A stretch of 64,000 nucleotides of DNA from Metallyticus violacea (Eukaryota > Arthropoda > Insecta > Mantodea > Metallyticidae), in contig CM060831.1 of the NCBI GenBank assembly GCA_030762175.1, positions 76,234,501 through 76,298,500 on the forward strand, in the 5' to 3' direction. This document shows positions 26,101 to 38,100 of the stretch, piece by piece (position 1 is the stretch's first letter; each line of letters begins with the position of its first letter). A model generated the notes under the pieces. The model saw only the letters and a list, made by a program, of their open reading frames with translations, searched no databases and had not been told where the DNA came from. The translations under genes and the position numbers were made by a program.

Positions 26101-29100
26101 AATGGTTTTAATGAAGATTTAATACATAATAAGATTAAAAAAATTCCAGAGAAAGAAAAGAATTGAAAATTCCACTACATTATCAACAATTAAAGAAAAA
26201 ATGTCCTTTAAAAAATTTACATATAATCCAAAAGTGATGTATAAATTTTAAAAAATATTTAAAGATATTAATATAAAATTGGCTCCCACTAATAGATTTA
26301 GTTTAAACAACGTTTTGAAAGACAATACTACAGATAATGCCCCAAAGGAGAAAAAAGCTGGGATTTACAAGATTTCATGTGCTGAATGTGATAAGATCTA
26401 CGTAGGAAAAACTAAGAGGAATGTGGGGATACATCTAAAAGAACATATGAGAAATTTAAAATACAAACAAATAGAAAAATCAGCAGTGGCACTTTTGGAC
26501 CGAAAATCATGATATAAAAGAAAAAGTTGAATTATTGAGAGCTGTACAGGGACCGGTAGAATTGGATATTTGGGAAAAGATTTAATCTACAAACATAAGG
26601 ATCATTTGATGAATTTTCACATTCCAAAGGAAGAAAATATAAATTTTAAGTTAATTAAAGTTTCACCAGAGCGAAACATTGCTTCTGATACTGCGTAACA
26701 ACATCCTTTACACCAGTCGTCCAAGGCCGATGATAGAGATAAAGTATCTTTGAAACCGGTACCGAATATTTTTAAGGTTAGTGAAGCATGAAGAGTGTTA
26801 GATGACAGATTTAATTCACGTGAGCTTCACTGTGTTAGCTCCATAAAAATAAATAAATAAATAAAGCTTTTACAATATCTAAAAAATTTTAATACATTCA
26901 ACTTATTTAAACATTATGTTGATCAACATTCTTTTAATTTAAAATACATTAAAGTTTATGCTTATAGCTATGTTAATTATGAAAACAATTATTGTTAACA
27001 GAACATTTTTATTCAGAGATAGAGCAGTAATATTTTTAACTTAAAAACTTAATGTTACTGTCTGCATGCAACACAAATATGTTGTGTGCTTGGGGAAAAT
27101 CATGATGGTAGAAATGGTGTCACCAAAGAGTTTATGCTAATCATTTTGTGGCTGCAGAAAAGGCAGTGTTCATCAATTTATTTTCAAAGTGTATGAGCAA
27201 TTGAAAAAGACTGATGGAAAAATATTGAAGAAAAGAGAGGCTTCAATCCAGTTCTTGTGTAATATAATAATAATTCAGATGTAAAATGAAACTTAAAACA
27301 ACTAAAATAATTTTATAGCAATTTTAAAATTAAACTAAAAAAATATGATGCTGATGAGATGATTAATTGGTTCCAAACTGGGAATGTTTGAAACTTGCAT
27401 TCCTAGGAACATTTAGCAGCTATAAACCATTAGCTTTGTTGAAGGAACACATGAAACTTTTAAATAATATAAATTAAAATGTGCTTGCTATCAATTCATA
27501 TTTGGAAAGCTGTAGTTATAATGCATAATTTACAACACATTTACATTATTTGCATATTAAAGTGCAGCATGATTTCATCAACACTTCATGAATATAATAA
27601 GATTTTGAGATAGTGGCCTCTGAAAGGTTAATAATTTATCAAGAAAAAATAGCTGTAGATGTGCCAGCATCATTTATAGCAACTTGTGGAACTTAACAGT
27701 AGCATAGGATTATATAGTCCTAAGTTTGATTGGGAATGAATGTTTGGCTTGTATCTGTTAGTATGTTCTAATCTATATGAATTTATTGCAGAATCTTTCT
27801 TACCACTACCATATTTAGTCTGTATCTTTCATGAAACTTTGTTTTCTAGTTCTTTAAAATGATCATCTTTGTTCTTGTTTAATCCTGTTTTTTCTAAAGA
27901 TATTCTAAATAATTAACTTCTGATAATTTATATAATTAATGCGCAAACTTCCATGAAATATCAAAATTTGCAAATTATCTGCAAAAGTTTTTGTTTGTTT
28001 GTTTGTTTGTTTGTTTGTTTTTTTGGCCCAAAGTTCAGTAATATAGTATAGTTCAAAATCAACATATTTGAAACACTGTAATACATTTTAAGATAAATGC
28101 CTTTAGCAATACAAATTATAAACTCATTTCACTTTAACAGAAAAAATCAGCTTTATGTATATCCTATGTCCATTTTTTCCGATTTTACCATTTAAATTTC
28201 GTAGGAAAACAGTATCTATAAACAAAAAGTTATAACCATTTTCCTTATACAGTAGAAGTGTTTTGACAGCGATATTAGCTTGGTTGTGATATTTTTGCAT
28301 CTTCTGTGCCTTCCTCTTTATAAGTCTTTTACGAGCACTCATTTATAAGTGTGCTACATGATATACAGCATGCAATCAGCACCACTGGTCGCACTGCTCA
28401 GAAGGCTACTGAAGGGAGGAAGCATAGCTTATCTTCAATACATTATGCACAAAAACTCAAGGGGAAGGGGATGACTTCTGTGGATGGCAGAAAGATGGAT
28501 TACATGCAAAAATTTGGAGAAATTGGCTAATCTAGTACAGGTGAAATATTTTATATATTAAAAATTAAAGAACAAAAATAGAGAGAGAGAAGATTAACTG
28601 CAAATTATCTGGAGTCGACTGTATGTCATTTCAGTATCAATTCCTTCCATTAAGGCGTTTGCTTTTAGGTAAATGCATTGTAATAGTTATAATGTAATGA
28701 ATGTACCATAAATTAAGAATGATTTTATAGATGACCTACCCATAAGAATGCTCTGTAAAATATAAAATTAGACTAATGAACCAATAATATTACACAGCAT
28801 AATAATAAATATTGGTGAAAGCAGCAAAATACCTCCTTATTTGCTAAAGTTATTTTTAAAGTTGGTTCCTGTTTTAAATTAAGGCAGATACTTGCCTGTA
28901 ATATAAGGTTTTTCAAGCAAATAAAGAAAAGAAATTATCTAAATATAAACTAGGGCTTATTATTGATTTATGTCAACCAATTTCAGAGAAATCTATATTC
29001 ATAAAAAAATGGGCATTTCTTGCCCACCTGGTTTAAAACAAATATATGTGACATGATACTGATGTTTTTCTGTGTTAAATATTAATTCATTTTAATTGAT

Positions 29101-32100
29101 ATTATTGTATGATTTAGTTGAACTACAAACACACTTAATGTTTCACTTGTCATAATATTTAGAACCAGTTTCGAGAACAAAATGTTTTTGAACATTTCAT
29201 TCTCGAAACCGGTTCTGTATATTATGACAAGTAAGTGGAGCATTATGAGTGTGTAGTTTAACTAAATCATACAATAATAGAAATTATATGATGGCTTCAC
29301 TGTGCAAGTTCCAATTTACATTTTAATAAATGTCGTTTGCTAATTGCCAATATTTTTATGGTGATAATTTTTATCATAAAGGAATGATATTTTCCTTAAA
29401 TTAATTAATGGATCCAAACCATTAAAGCTATATTGTTTTTTGCTTGGGACTGAGAAAATCTCTGGATAAAAATTTCAACTAGGCAGCTTCAGTGAAGCAG
29501 GATTTCAATCCATAAGTTTCATTTTTAGTTATCTTTGCAGCAAGTGAGACTAGAAAGTGGCTGCAAACTACCGAATATGAACTTGTGCCAAAACTTAGTT
29601 TTATAAATATAGGAAAAGATTCACAATCAAATTTTACCTGTGTTAACATTAATGCTGCTGTTGCTGGTAATGAAGACATTGCTCTGCAGTATTTCTCACT
29701 AACAGTTATGTAATAAAAATGACCAGACATAACTGGAATTACTTAAATGTAAATTGGAACTTGCACAATGAAGCTAATCATATTAATTGATATCATAGTA
29801 TGATTCAGTTGAACTACACATTATTAAAGCTTCACTTACTTTTCATAAATGTATGGAACCAGTTTCAAGAACATTATGAAAAGTAAGTGAAGCTTTAATA
29901 GTGTGTAGTTCAACTGAATCATACAATGATATCAATTAGTAACTGGAATTAGTCTAGATTCATTTCCTCCACGTGGTCAATCATATATAGCTAAATTGGC
30001 AATGATGCTCACAATGCTCAAAAACCAACAACATGGTAATCACTTAAATGTTGTAAATAAATGCCATCATGTTTCCCAGTCCCTTTTGGCTATATACTGC
30101 ATGTGTGTATAACGAGTGTAGCCCTAGATTGCAGGGAAACATTTTTTTCGTTTTAATTCTGGCTAATAGGCTTATATTATTTGACTCTATAGACAGTTAA
30201 TGTTTCTTGTTTTTTACAGTGACTTTCATTGTGTATGTGTTATTCTTATTGAAAGAATAGTTTTTATTTATGTATTAAAGATGGATGTTTTCAAGAAACC
30301 AAAAACCTATCATTCCTGTAATAAATGGGAAGGGGCATGCTTTACAGTGTTTAAACATCAGTGAGCTATATCTTGAAAAACCTGTAATTTCTGTCATTAA
30401 TTTATTTTGACATATTAGAATCATGAATAAAACCATTATAGCTGTAGAACAAAGCCACATTATTCTCGGTTATGTAAGATTGACATCCTTACCTAGATTG
30501 TGTGCCTTAGATATCTGTAATACATCAGCTGGACATCATTCTGCTAGCTAAATGTTCTATTTGATTCTTTTAATTTTTTATAAAATTTCAATGAATGTTA
30601 CATTATTTTGTTTGTTTATTTTTTCAGATTCTTGAATTAATGAAACGAGGTGAAAAAAAGAGAAAAACTAGTCGAACAAATATGAATGAACACAGTTCCC
30701 GTTCTCATACCATTTTTCGCATAGTAAGTAGTGCATTCAATTTCTTGTACGCAATAACTACATTTTTAGAGATAATGAATAAAATGTGATATATGTATAT
30801 ATGATTTTTTTCTTTTTTTCTTAAAAATCTGCTTTTCCATTTTGTGTTAATATTCTTTTACAAGTAATTTTTGCTGATAATCAGAAGTTATTTTGATTTG
30901 AAATATATTGTAACTCGAATGCAATCAGAATGGAGCATTAGATTAAATAAACTGATTCAGTAAAATCATAAGAATTGTAGGTTTTAAAGTGCTAATATTC
31001 TATTTTATGTTCTTTTAATGTGCTTTCTATATTTTATGTAATGTGCATTCTTCTTTGACATTTTAGAAGTGGCATTGTAATAGCTGTAATATTTCAGTTT
31101 AGCAAACTAATTTTTTTCATGTAAAACCTGAAGTAAAGCAAATTTCCTGTACAACCATTTGATATATTGCGTATTTTGTTAGTCATCTTTGAACAAATAT
31201 TGTGTAATTTCTTCTAGCATAGTCAACACAACTGATAAATATTTAACAAATAATAGGATCTTAATACATTATCATTATGGGTTTATATTCTTATTAACAT
31301 TACATTTATTTCATTTGCATCTTTGACAGTTCTCTTATCCAAGTTACGATTAAATTTTCACTTTGTCTTTGTTTAGATTATTGCTATTTCCCCTTTCTTA
31401 CATTATAGGAATATAATAATACCACTTGTCATAATAATAATACTTTATTTACCATTTGGATCATTTACATGATAAATATTCTTCATCTAGAATATAATAT
31501 AAGCAATATACAGGTTTAGTAATTATACTAGATTTACAATATGCTTTATTTAAAGTTCATATATTTATATATTCACTTACTAAATAAAAGCTATATTGTA
31601 GTAGAAAGGCTTTGACTTCTTTATTAAATTGTTTTATATTGGTTATTTCTTTAATATTTATTGGTAGTTTGTTATACATTTTAATGTCAACATTTGTGAG
31701 ATTATTTTTGAAAATATTTGTCCTGCATATTTGAACAAGGTCATTTTTCCTTCTTGTATTATGAGAATGAATATCTATATTTGTACATAATTCTCCCTGA
31801 TGTCTCTTAATATGGTTTATGACCTCTATTATAAAGAGGAAGTAAGTTAAATCTCTGTAACAAATGTAACAAATTTTTGCCACTACAAATTTGTAGAGTA
31901 TCAAGCAAGCATGGCTAACAGTTAACTGCTAAGTGCACATATTCTTGCTGAATAGTTTTTCTTTTGCTGCTGTGGTGGTTGTCATCTAAATAATATAAGG
32001 TGCCAAAGTTATCAGACTTTATTGTTACCCTCAGCTATAAGGAATGTAACATCAGAACACAAACAGTTCATTAATAATTCACAATGTATTGATATTTATT

Positions 32101-35100
32101 CATTGCAAGAATGTATTACATAAAAAGTAAATATATGTAATGATTTTAATGTTTTGTCAAAAATTAAATTGAAAATTAAGGATTTTCAACTCTATACCAA
32201 AACTTAATTTTTGTTTTTACTTTTAGCAAACATTTATATATTTAATAATTAAACAATCTTGATAAAGGATTGCTCATATTTTGCTAATTTTTACCAACTT
32301 GAAGATGTTTTGAAGGTTGTTGCCTTCTTCACTGTAAGTTTTCAAACATGATATGCAAATGTGTGTCTATTGTATTAGATGTCATTGTTATTCAAAGGAC
32401 CAAATTTAACTACTTTATTTTTTTTAATTCATTCTTCCATGTAGTAAATTTACAGGTTTCTGAATAGCTATAAGAAGTTTTGATTCATACATATTTTGGA
32501 ATTCATACATTTTAAATCAGAAACAGTAGCATAGCTGATGATGAAGAAAATAGCCTTTGCAACATGCCTTTAAGTTTGTAAAAATTAGTGAATTTTGAGT
32601 GAGCCCTTATCAAAATTAATTGTTATTTTCATAATAAAAATTCCCAACATTCAGAAATTTTTATTATATGTTCTATAATTACAAGCATTGTTTGATAAGT
32701 CTGCTTATTTCTATTGCAGGAAATTTTATGTACTCTATTATTGGTGGAAGTGATTTATGTGATAGTTTTAGACAAATTTTCAGCTGTATGTGAAGTTCAG
32801 TTCATTGTTGATAGCTATCTAAAGTGATTGGTGTCACATGTGCAGTAGAAAATGGAAAAAAATTAGTTTCGTGCTGTTATTAAACATATTGCATTTAAAT
32901 GGTTAGGACTGCAAAACAGATCAAAGCAGAGTTGGATGAAGTTAATGTGGGCTCTACACTGTCATTAACAACCATTTATTTCTGGATGAATGAGTTTATA
33001 CGTGGTAGGAGGAGCACTGAATGGCCACCCAATTGAGTTTACCACGAAGGATATCATTGAAAACTCTATGATATAATGCAAGACTGCCAATTAAAAGTGT
33101 GCGAGATGACTGAGACTTTAGGCACAATATTCTGCACAAAAAATTAGAAATGAAAAAGCTGTAATGCATGAGAAGAACACTCCAGCATATGCCCAGCACT
33201 GTTGAATTGCAATCTGCAGGGCTTTTTGAGCCAATTCGTGACTGTATGAAACTTGGATCCACCATCACACTCCAGAGACAAAACAGCAGTCGAAATAATG
33301 TACCAATGCTGGTGAGAGTACACCAAAGAAGCTAAGGATTGTTTTGTCAGTTGGAAAAAGATTATGGCTAGTTTAAAATTAATTTCTTGTAAGTGAAGCA
33401 ATTAATTATTCTTTATTAGCACTTGAGTGCATTTAATACTCTTATGCTCCACTTATCATTGAATTATACAGAACATGTTTCATAGGCTTTTGACTGCATC
33501 ATCAGCTGCAAGTCAATGCCAAATTCATTGTTGGATGCACTTGGTGTAGCTCTCTTAGACATTTTATGAACTTTTGCATTAATTTGACTTCTGTTGAGGT
33601 CTGGAAGTTCATAACCTTATCTTCATATTTTTTTTTTATTTTTTCCCCATATTCCCAGCTCCAAGGGTCTAATCTATGAATTTCAATAATTTGACTTCCA
33701 TTTCTATATAATGTTTATCTCCAAAAGTTATGTGCAACCACTGATATAGCTATCTGATTGTGCGTGATGTTTCGCTCATGTTCCTTTAGACTAATTCTAA
33801 TGCTTGTTTTTGGTTTGCCAATATATACTGTGTTGTATTCCGAACAGGTGATTTTATATATTCCTGGCTGCTTCTCATCAGGTATTCTATCATCACCAGA
33901 GTTGAGCAAATTATACAGGCTGACAGCAAGAAAAGAAACTATAATTCACAAATTTACTTATCATCCTTGGGCTGCCAAAATATTCCAGAAAATACTTGGA
34001 GAGTTTGGGATTGCTTTATCCCCGGTGAACAAATTCAGCTCTGCTCAATCCAGTAATAATGATAGAATACCTGATGAGAAGAAGCCAGGAATATATAAAA
34101 TCAACTGTTCTGAATGCAACAAAGTATATATTGGCAAAACAAAAACAAACATTGGAATTAGGCTAAATGAACATGGGAGAAACTTCAGGTACAATCAGAT
34201 AGCTATATCAGTAGTTGCACTCACTTTTGGAGAGATAAATATGATATAGAAATGGAAGTCAAATTATTGGATTTCATAGATAGACCCTTGGCTCTGGGAA
34301 TATCGGGAAAAAAAATTGTAAAAAAATATGAAGATATGGTTATGAACTTTGAGATCCAACAGAAGATAAATTAATTCAAAAGTTCATAAAGTATCCACAA
34401 GAGCTACACCAAGTTCATCTAACAAACAATGAATCCGGCAATCAACTTACAGCTAATGATGGGGCAAAAGTTTGTGAAACATGTTCTTAATAAATCAATG
34501 GTAAGTGGAGCATAAGAGTATTAAATCGACTCAAGTACTAATAAAGAATAACTATGACTAGTGTTTTTGGGATTCTCGGGTATAATTCTAATCAATTACG
34601 TGGAAAAAGGCAGAAAAATGGCTGAGATCTATTATGCTTCATTTGTTTTATTGTTTAAAACATGCATTAAATGAAAAAGACCAAGATCAACACATAAAAA
34701 GTGCTCTTTTGGCAGGACAATGCTCCAACCCACACAGCAGCAGTCACAATGGCCAAATGCAGGTATTGGGCTTCAAATTGACTCCTCGTCCACCCTTTTC
34801 TCTGGATTTAGCCACAGGTAACATTTTCCTGTTCTCGAACTTGAAAATTTGGCTTGTTTGGAAGAAATTTTCATCATATGAGGAGATTGTCGCCATTAAT
34901 GAGTATTTTGCAGAGTTTGACAGATCCTATTTTTCTATTGAGATGAAAAAATTGGAAACATGCTGAACCAAGTGTACAGACATCGATAGAGACAATGTTG
35001 AGAAATAAAGTGTATATGTTAAGAAAAAATAATTTTTACTTACATATTTACCAAACTTTTCAAACAACCCTCATATTAATTGATATCATTCTATGATTCA

Positions 35101-38100
35101 GTTGAACTACACACTCTTAAAGCTTCACTTACTTTTAATAAATGTATGGAGCCGGTTTCGAGAACATTTAGTTCCCATCTTCAGCCAGGCTAAAGTTCAA
35201 CTCTCATATTGCTAACAGCATTAATTTTCTCTCATTTCTTTTCTTTCTTCCTCCATACCGGATTCTTTTTCTGCTTTAACTAAGTTATTAATATTTGTCT
35301 CTCTTGATGTTTTAAATTGGAGATTGAATAGTATTATTAGCTATTTATTTTGCACCACTGTTTAATAGTTCTGAATATGTACACTACTTTGCTTCTCTTG
35401 AAAATATGTTAAATATCTTAAAAACAGTTTAAAAATTGCAAAAATCATAAATCTAATCCACATCTCATTCACTATTAACCATTACAAGGAAATAGTTCTC
35501 TATTGCCTTTTCTCTACCATAATAGAAAATTCTGAATATGTAATGCAGTCTTGAAATGTCTGTAACTCCATAAATATGAAAAGAAATAAAAATACACTTA
35601 TAATTATATCGTTATGTGAGTTAATAAACTCATGAAAGATAACATTTAACTTCTTATAGATTAAAAACATACTCTTCTTAGGGTAAAGGAAAAAATCATT
35701 AGAAATATGCAATTATTAAGAATGAAAAGCATTTATTCCAAATGAAATGGAACTGTGAAAAAAATGTCAAATTTTATTGGTTTGCAAAAATTTATTAAAA
35801 CTAAGTATATGATACTAAAATTCACATTCTAAAAGAGGTATTCTTCTTTTAATAATGACTTCATTCTTTTCAAGCAAATATAAATAACATATATTCCATC
35901 ATGCTCTAGATAAGTTGTAGAAGGTAGTAAGTTAAGTGAATTTTCAGGACAATTACTTCTGTTGCTCCAAATACAACAGTCGACTTTAAAATTTTAGGGT
36001 ATAGGTATGAGGGTAGGTTGACAAGTTTCCAGCCTCACCAATAAGGATTATCGCTTTCACAAAAGCCTTATCTGTTAAGTAATTGCAGCTGTAACTTCTG
36101 CTTCGCTGCATTTAATTGTTCAGATATAGTTGCATAAAGAAGGCAATGGGTAGAAGATTGTGACATGCTCAAAATGAAGTATCGAGCTATTATTAAATTG
36201 TGATATATGTCGTACTAACACTCTTATTGCTTCACTTACTTGACTTTATCACTTGAATTTATTCATTATGATTTGGTTTCATTGTGTTAGTTCCATATAT
36301 ATTTTTAAAAGACATTGTTTTAATTGAGTTTAGTTTTTTCGAAATGTTAGGAACATGACTCGAAGAAGGAAATAGTGTGTTAAATACCTTGGAATATGGA
36401 AGATTCATACAATAGTTACGTGAACTTTAACGACAAATTTTACTATTTGAAAAAAGAATTAAAAACTATGTAAAACTCAGAGGAAAAAATTTACTCATAT
36501 CAGCAGACATTTGCTTTCTAAACTTATGTCTTATACACAACACATGTCCAAACTTTGTACGGAAAACTGTGAAATTCAAGTAAGTGAAGCAATAAGAGTG
36601 TTTAGTATGACATATATCACACGAATTTATTCGTATTACTTGGCTTCACTGTGTTAGTTCCATATATATTCTTTAAAATAATTTTTAAAAGATGTTGTTT
36701 TAATTATTATTAAATTGTTTGCAAAAGAAGGACTTACTCCAAATGAAATTAACAGCGATTGGATGGTGTATATGAGGAAACATCCCCCTCATATTCTACC
36801 GTAAAAGAATGGGCCAACATTTTTTGAATGGGTTGAGAAAGCATTGAAGATGGAGAGCATGCAGATCGGCCCCTTTAGAGGTGCTCACTCTTGAAAACAT
36901 TGCTCTTGTGGAAGGAGAAATTATAGAAGACAGTGGCTCAGAGTTACAGAAATAGCAGCAAGGTTGGGCCTTTCTAAAACAACAGTCCTTCAAATTATTC
37001 ATGAACATTTAAACATGAATAAGGTTAGTGCAAGTTTGATGCTTAGATTTCTTTCCTCAATCCAAAAGCAGCAACGAATCATCTGTTTTCAGGCATTTGT
37101 AAAGCTCTTCAATGGCACCGAGAGAGAAAGAAGTTCTGCAAACCATTATTATAGGAGATGAAACTAGAGTCCTCTGCTATAATGCTTGTCCAAAAGAGAA
37201 TCAATGGAGTGGCATAAATTTGGAAAGCAGCACCTCTAAAGGCCAAGTCCATTCAGTCACCCAAGAAGATCATGGCCACAATCTTTTGGGACTGTGAAGG
37301 AATATTCTTCATTCACTTCAAGGAGAGGAACACCACAATAAAATGGGGAGTACTATGCTGGCCTACTGCACAGAGAAAAGGCAAGGAAGGTGGGTGGTGG
37401 TATACGTCTTCTTCACATCATACCCTACAGCCCAGACCTAACTCCCAGTGACTATTTCCTCTTCTCAGAACTCGGGGACCGTCAAGGAAGAACATTTAAG
37501 TGTGATGAAGTGGTGATCGATGCTGTTTATGCCCATTTTGCAGACAAGACTTCTGACTATTTTGGGGGGGGGGGGATTGAAATATTTTCAGAGATGTGAG
37601 AAGTCTATTGCTGTAAAGGGTAACTATATTGAAAAGTGAAATATAGTTTTTGCTTCTGTCATACCAAGAAAATGGTTAGGCTGGAAACTTATACTCATAC
37701 ATAGCTAAAGGTGGCAAATATTTGTTACAGTTAGATTTATTATTCCATTGATCTTTTTTTCTTCTTATATTTTAGATAATAGAAAGTGTACTTCACAATG
37801 AAGAAGAAAATGGAGCCATCCAGGTTTCACATCTTAACCTTGTAGACTTGGCTGGATCTGAACGAGTTGACCAGACAGGAGCTATGGGTGAAAGACTGAA
37901 GGAAGGTTGTTCTATTAATAGATCTTTGTTTATGCTTGGCCATGTTATCTCTCAACTTAGTGAAGGTCAAGAGTAAGTATAATTGGTAGCAATTAAGAAT
38001 TGTGTGACATAGATTTTCCTAGATAAGTTTTTCCTATATACCAGGGTAAATCAAATATAAACTGAAAATTTCAATTCATATTAAAACTTGTGAGTAGTAT

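Larger units (their letters stand above)
24830..26825. mobile_element. PLE-A copy with ~540-bp inverted ends
   Basis: The plus-strand part (25480-26825) holds a broken PLE protein: RT at 25486-25785 ([30 protein letters not shown], then RYVDDIF in the next frame, the YVDD catalytic box), then the GIY-YIG endonuclease at 26340-26500 ([20 protein letters not shown]), a hammerhead-like motif and the terminus. The left arm (24830-25415) is an inverted, internally deleted copy: RT start (around CCCCAGCATACCTAGAG) joined straight to the endonuclease and 3' end. Penelope-type RT plus GIY-YIG is diagnostic of PLEs. Multiple stops are present. Confidence 0.9.
33372..34552. mobile_element. PLE-D foldback inserted in mariner-2
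   Basis: Inverted repeat with arms about 33408-33925 (minus) and 34040-34550 (plus). Both arms encode the GIY-YIG domain (left [20 protein letters not shown]; right [20 protein letters not shown]), followed by a hammerhead-like motif and the terminus. The ~115-bp centre adds plus-strand linker coding ([20 protein letters not shown]) present only once. The flanks TTATGGCTAGT and CTATGACTAGT may be an 11-bp target duplication with two differences. No RT remains. Confidence 0.85.
32679..35074 (+). mobile_element. mariner-2, interrupted by PLE-D
   Basis: The left end contains TTGTTTGATAAGTCTG and the right end its inverted partner (reverse strand TTGTTTGAAAAGTTTG). The left transposase half (32870-33370) reads [20 protein letters not shown], then VCEMTETLG and [13 protein letters not shown]. 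The right half (34580-35010) reads [14 protein letters not shown] pieces, [20 protein letters not shown] and [25 protein letters not shown] foldback of ~1.2 kb sits between the halves. The transposase has several stops and frameshifts even without the insertion. Confidence 0.8.

Noticed and set aside
24830..26825. CRISPR-like or LTR-retrotransposon interpretation of the repeated ends
   Set aside because: The repeats are inverted, flank a PLE RT and GIY-YIG frame, and no integrase, protease or tRNA primer site is present.
33758..34249. 163-residue plus-strand frame as one protein
   Set aside because: Its first third is antisense to the left PLE-D arm and only the rest is sense PLE coding; the frame is an artefact of the foldback.
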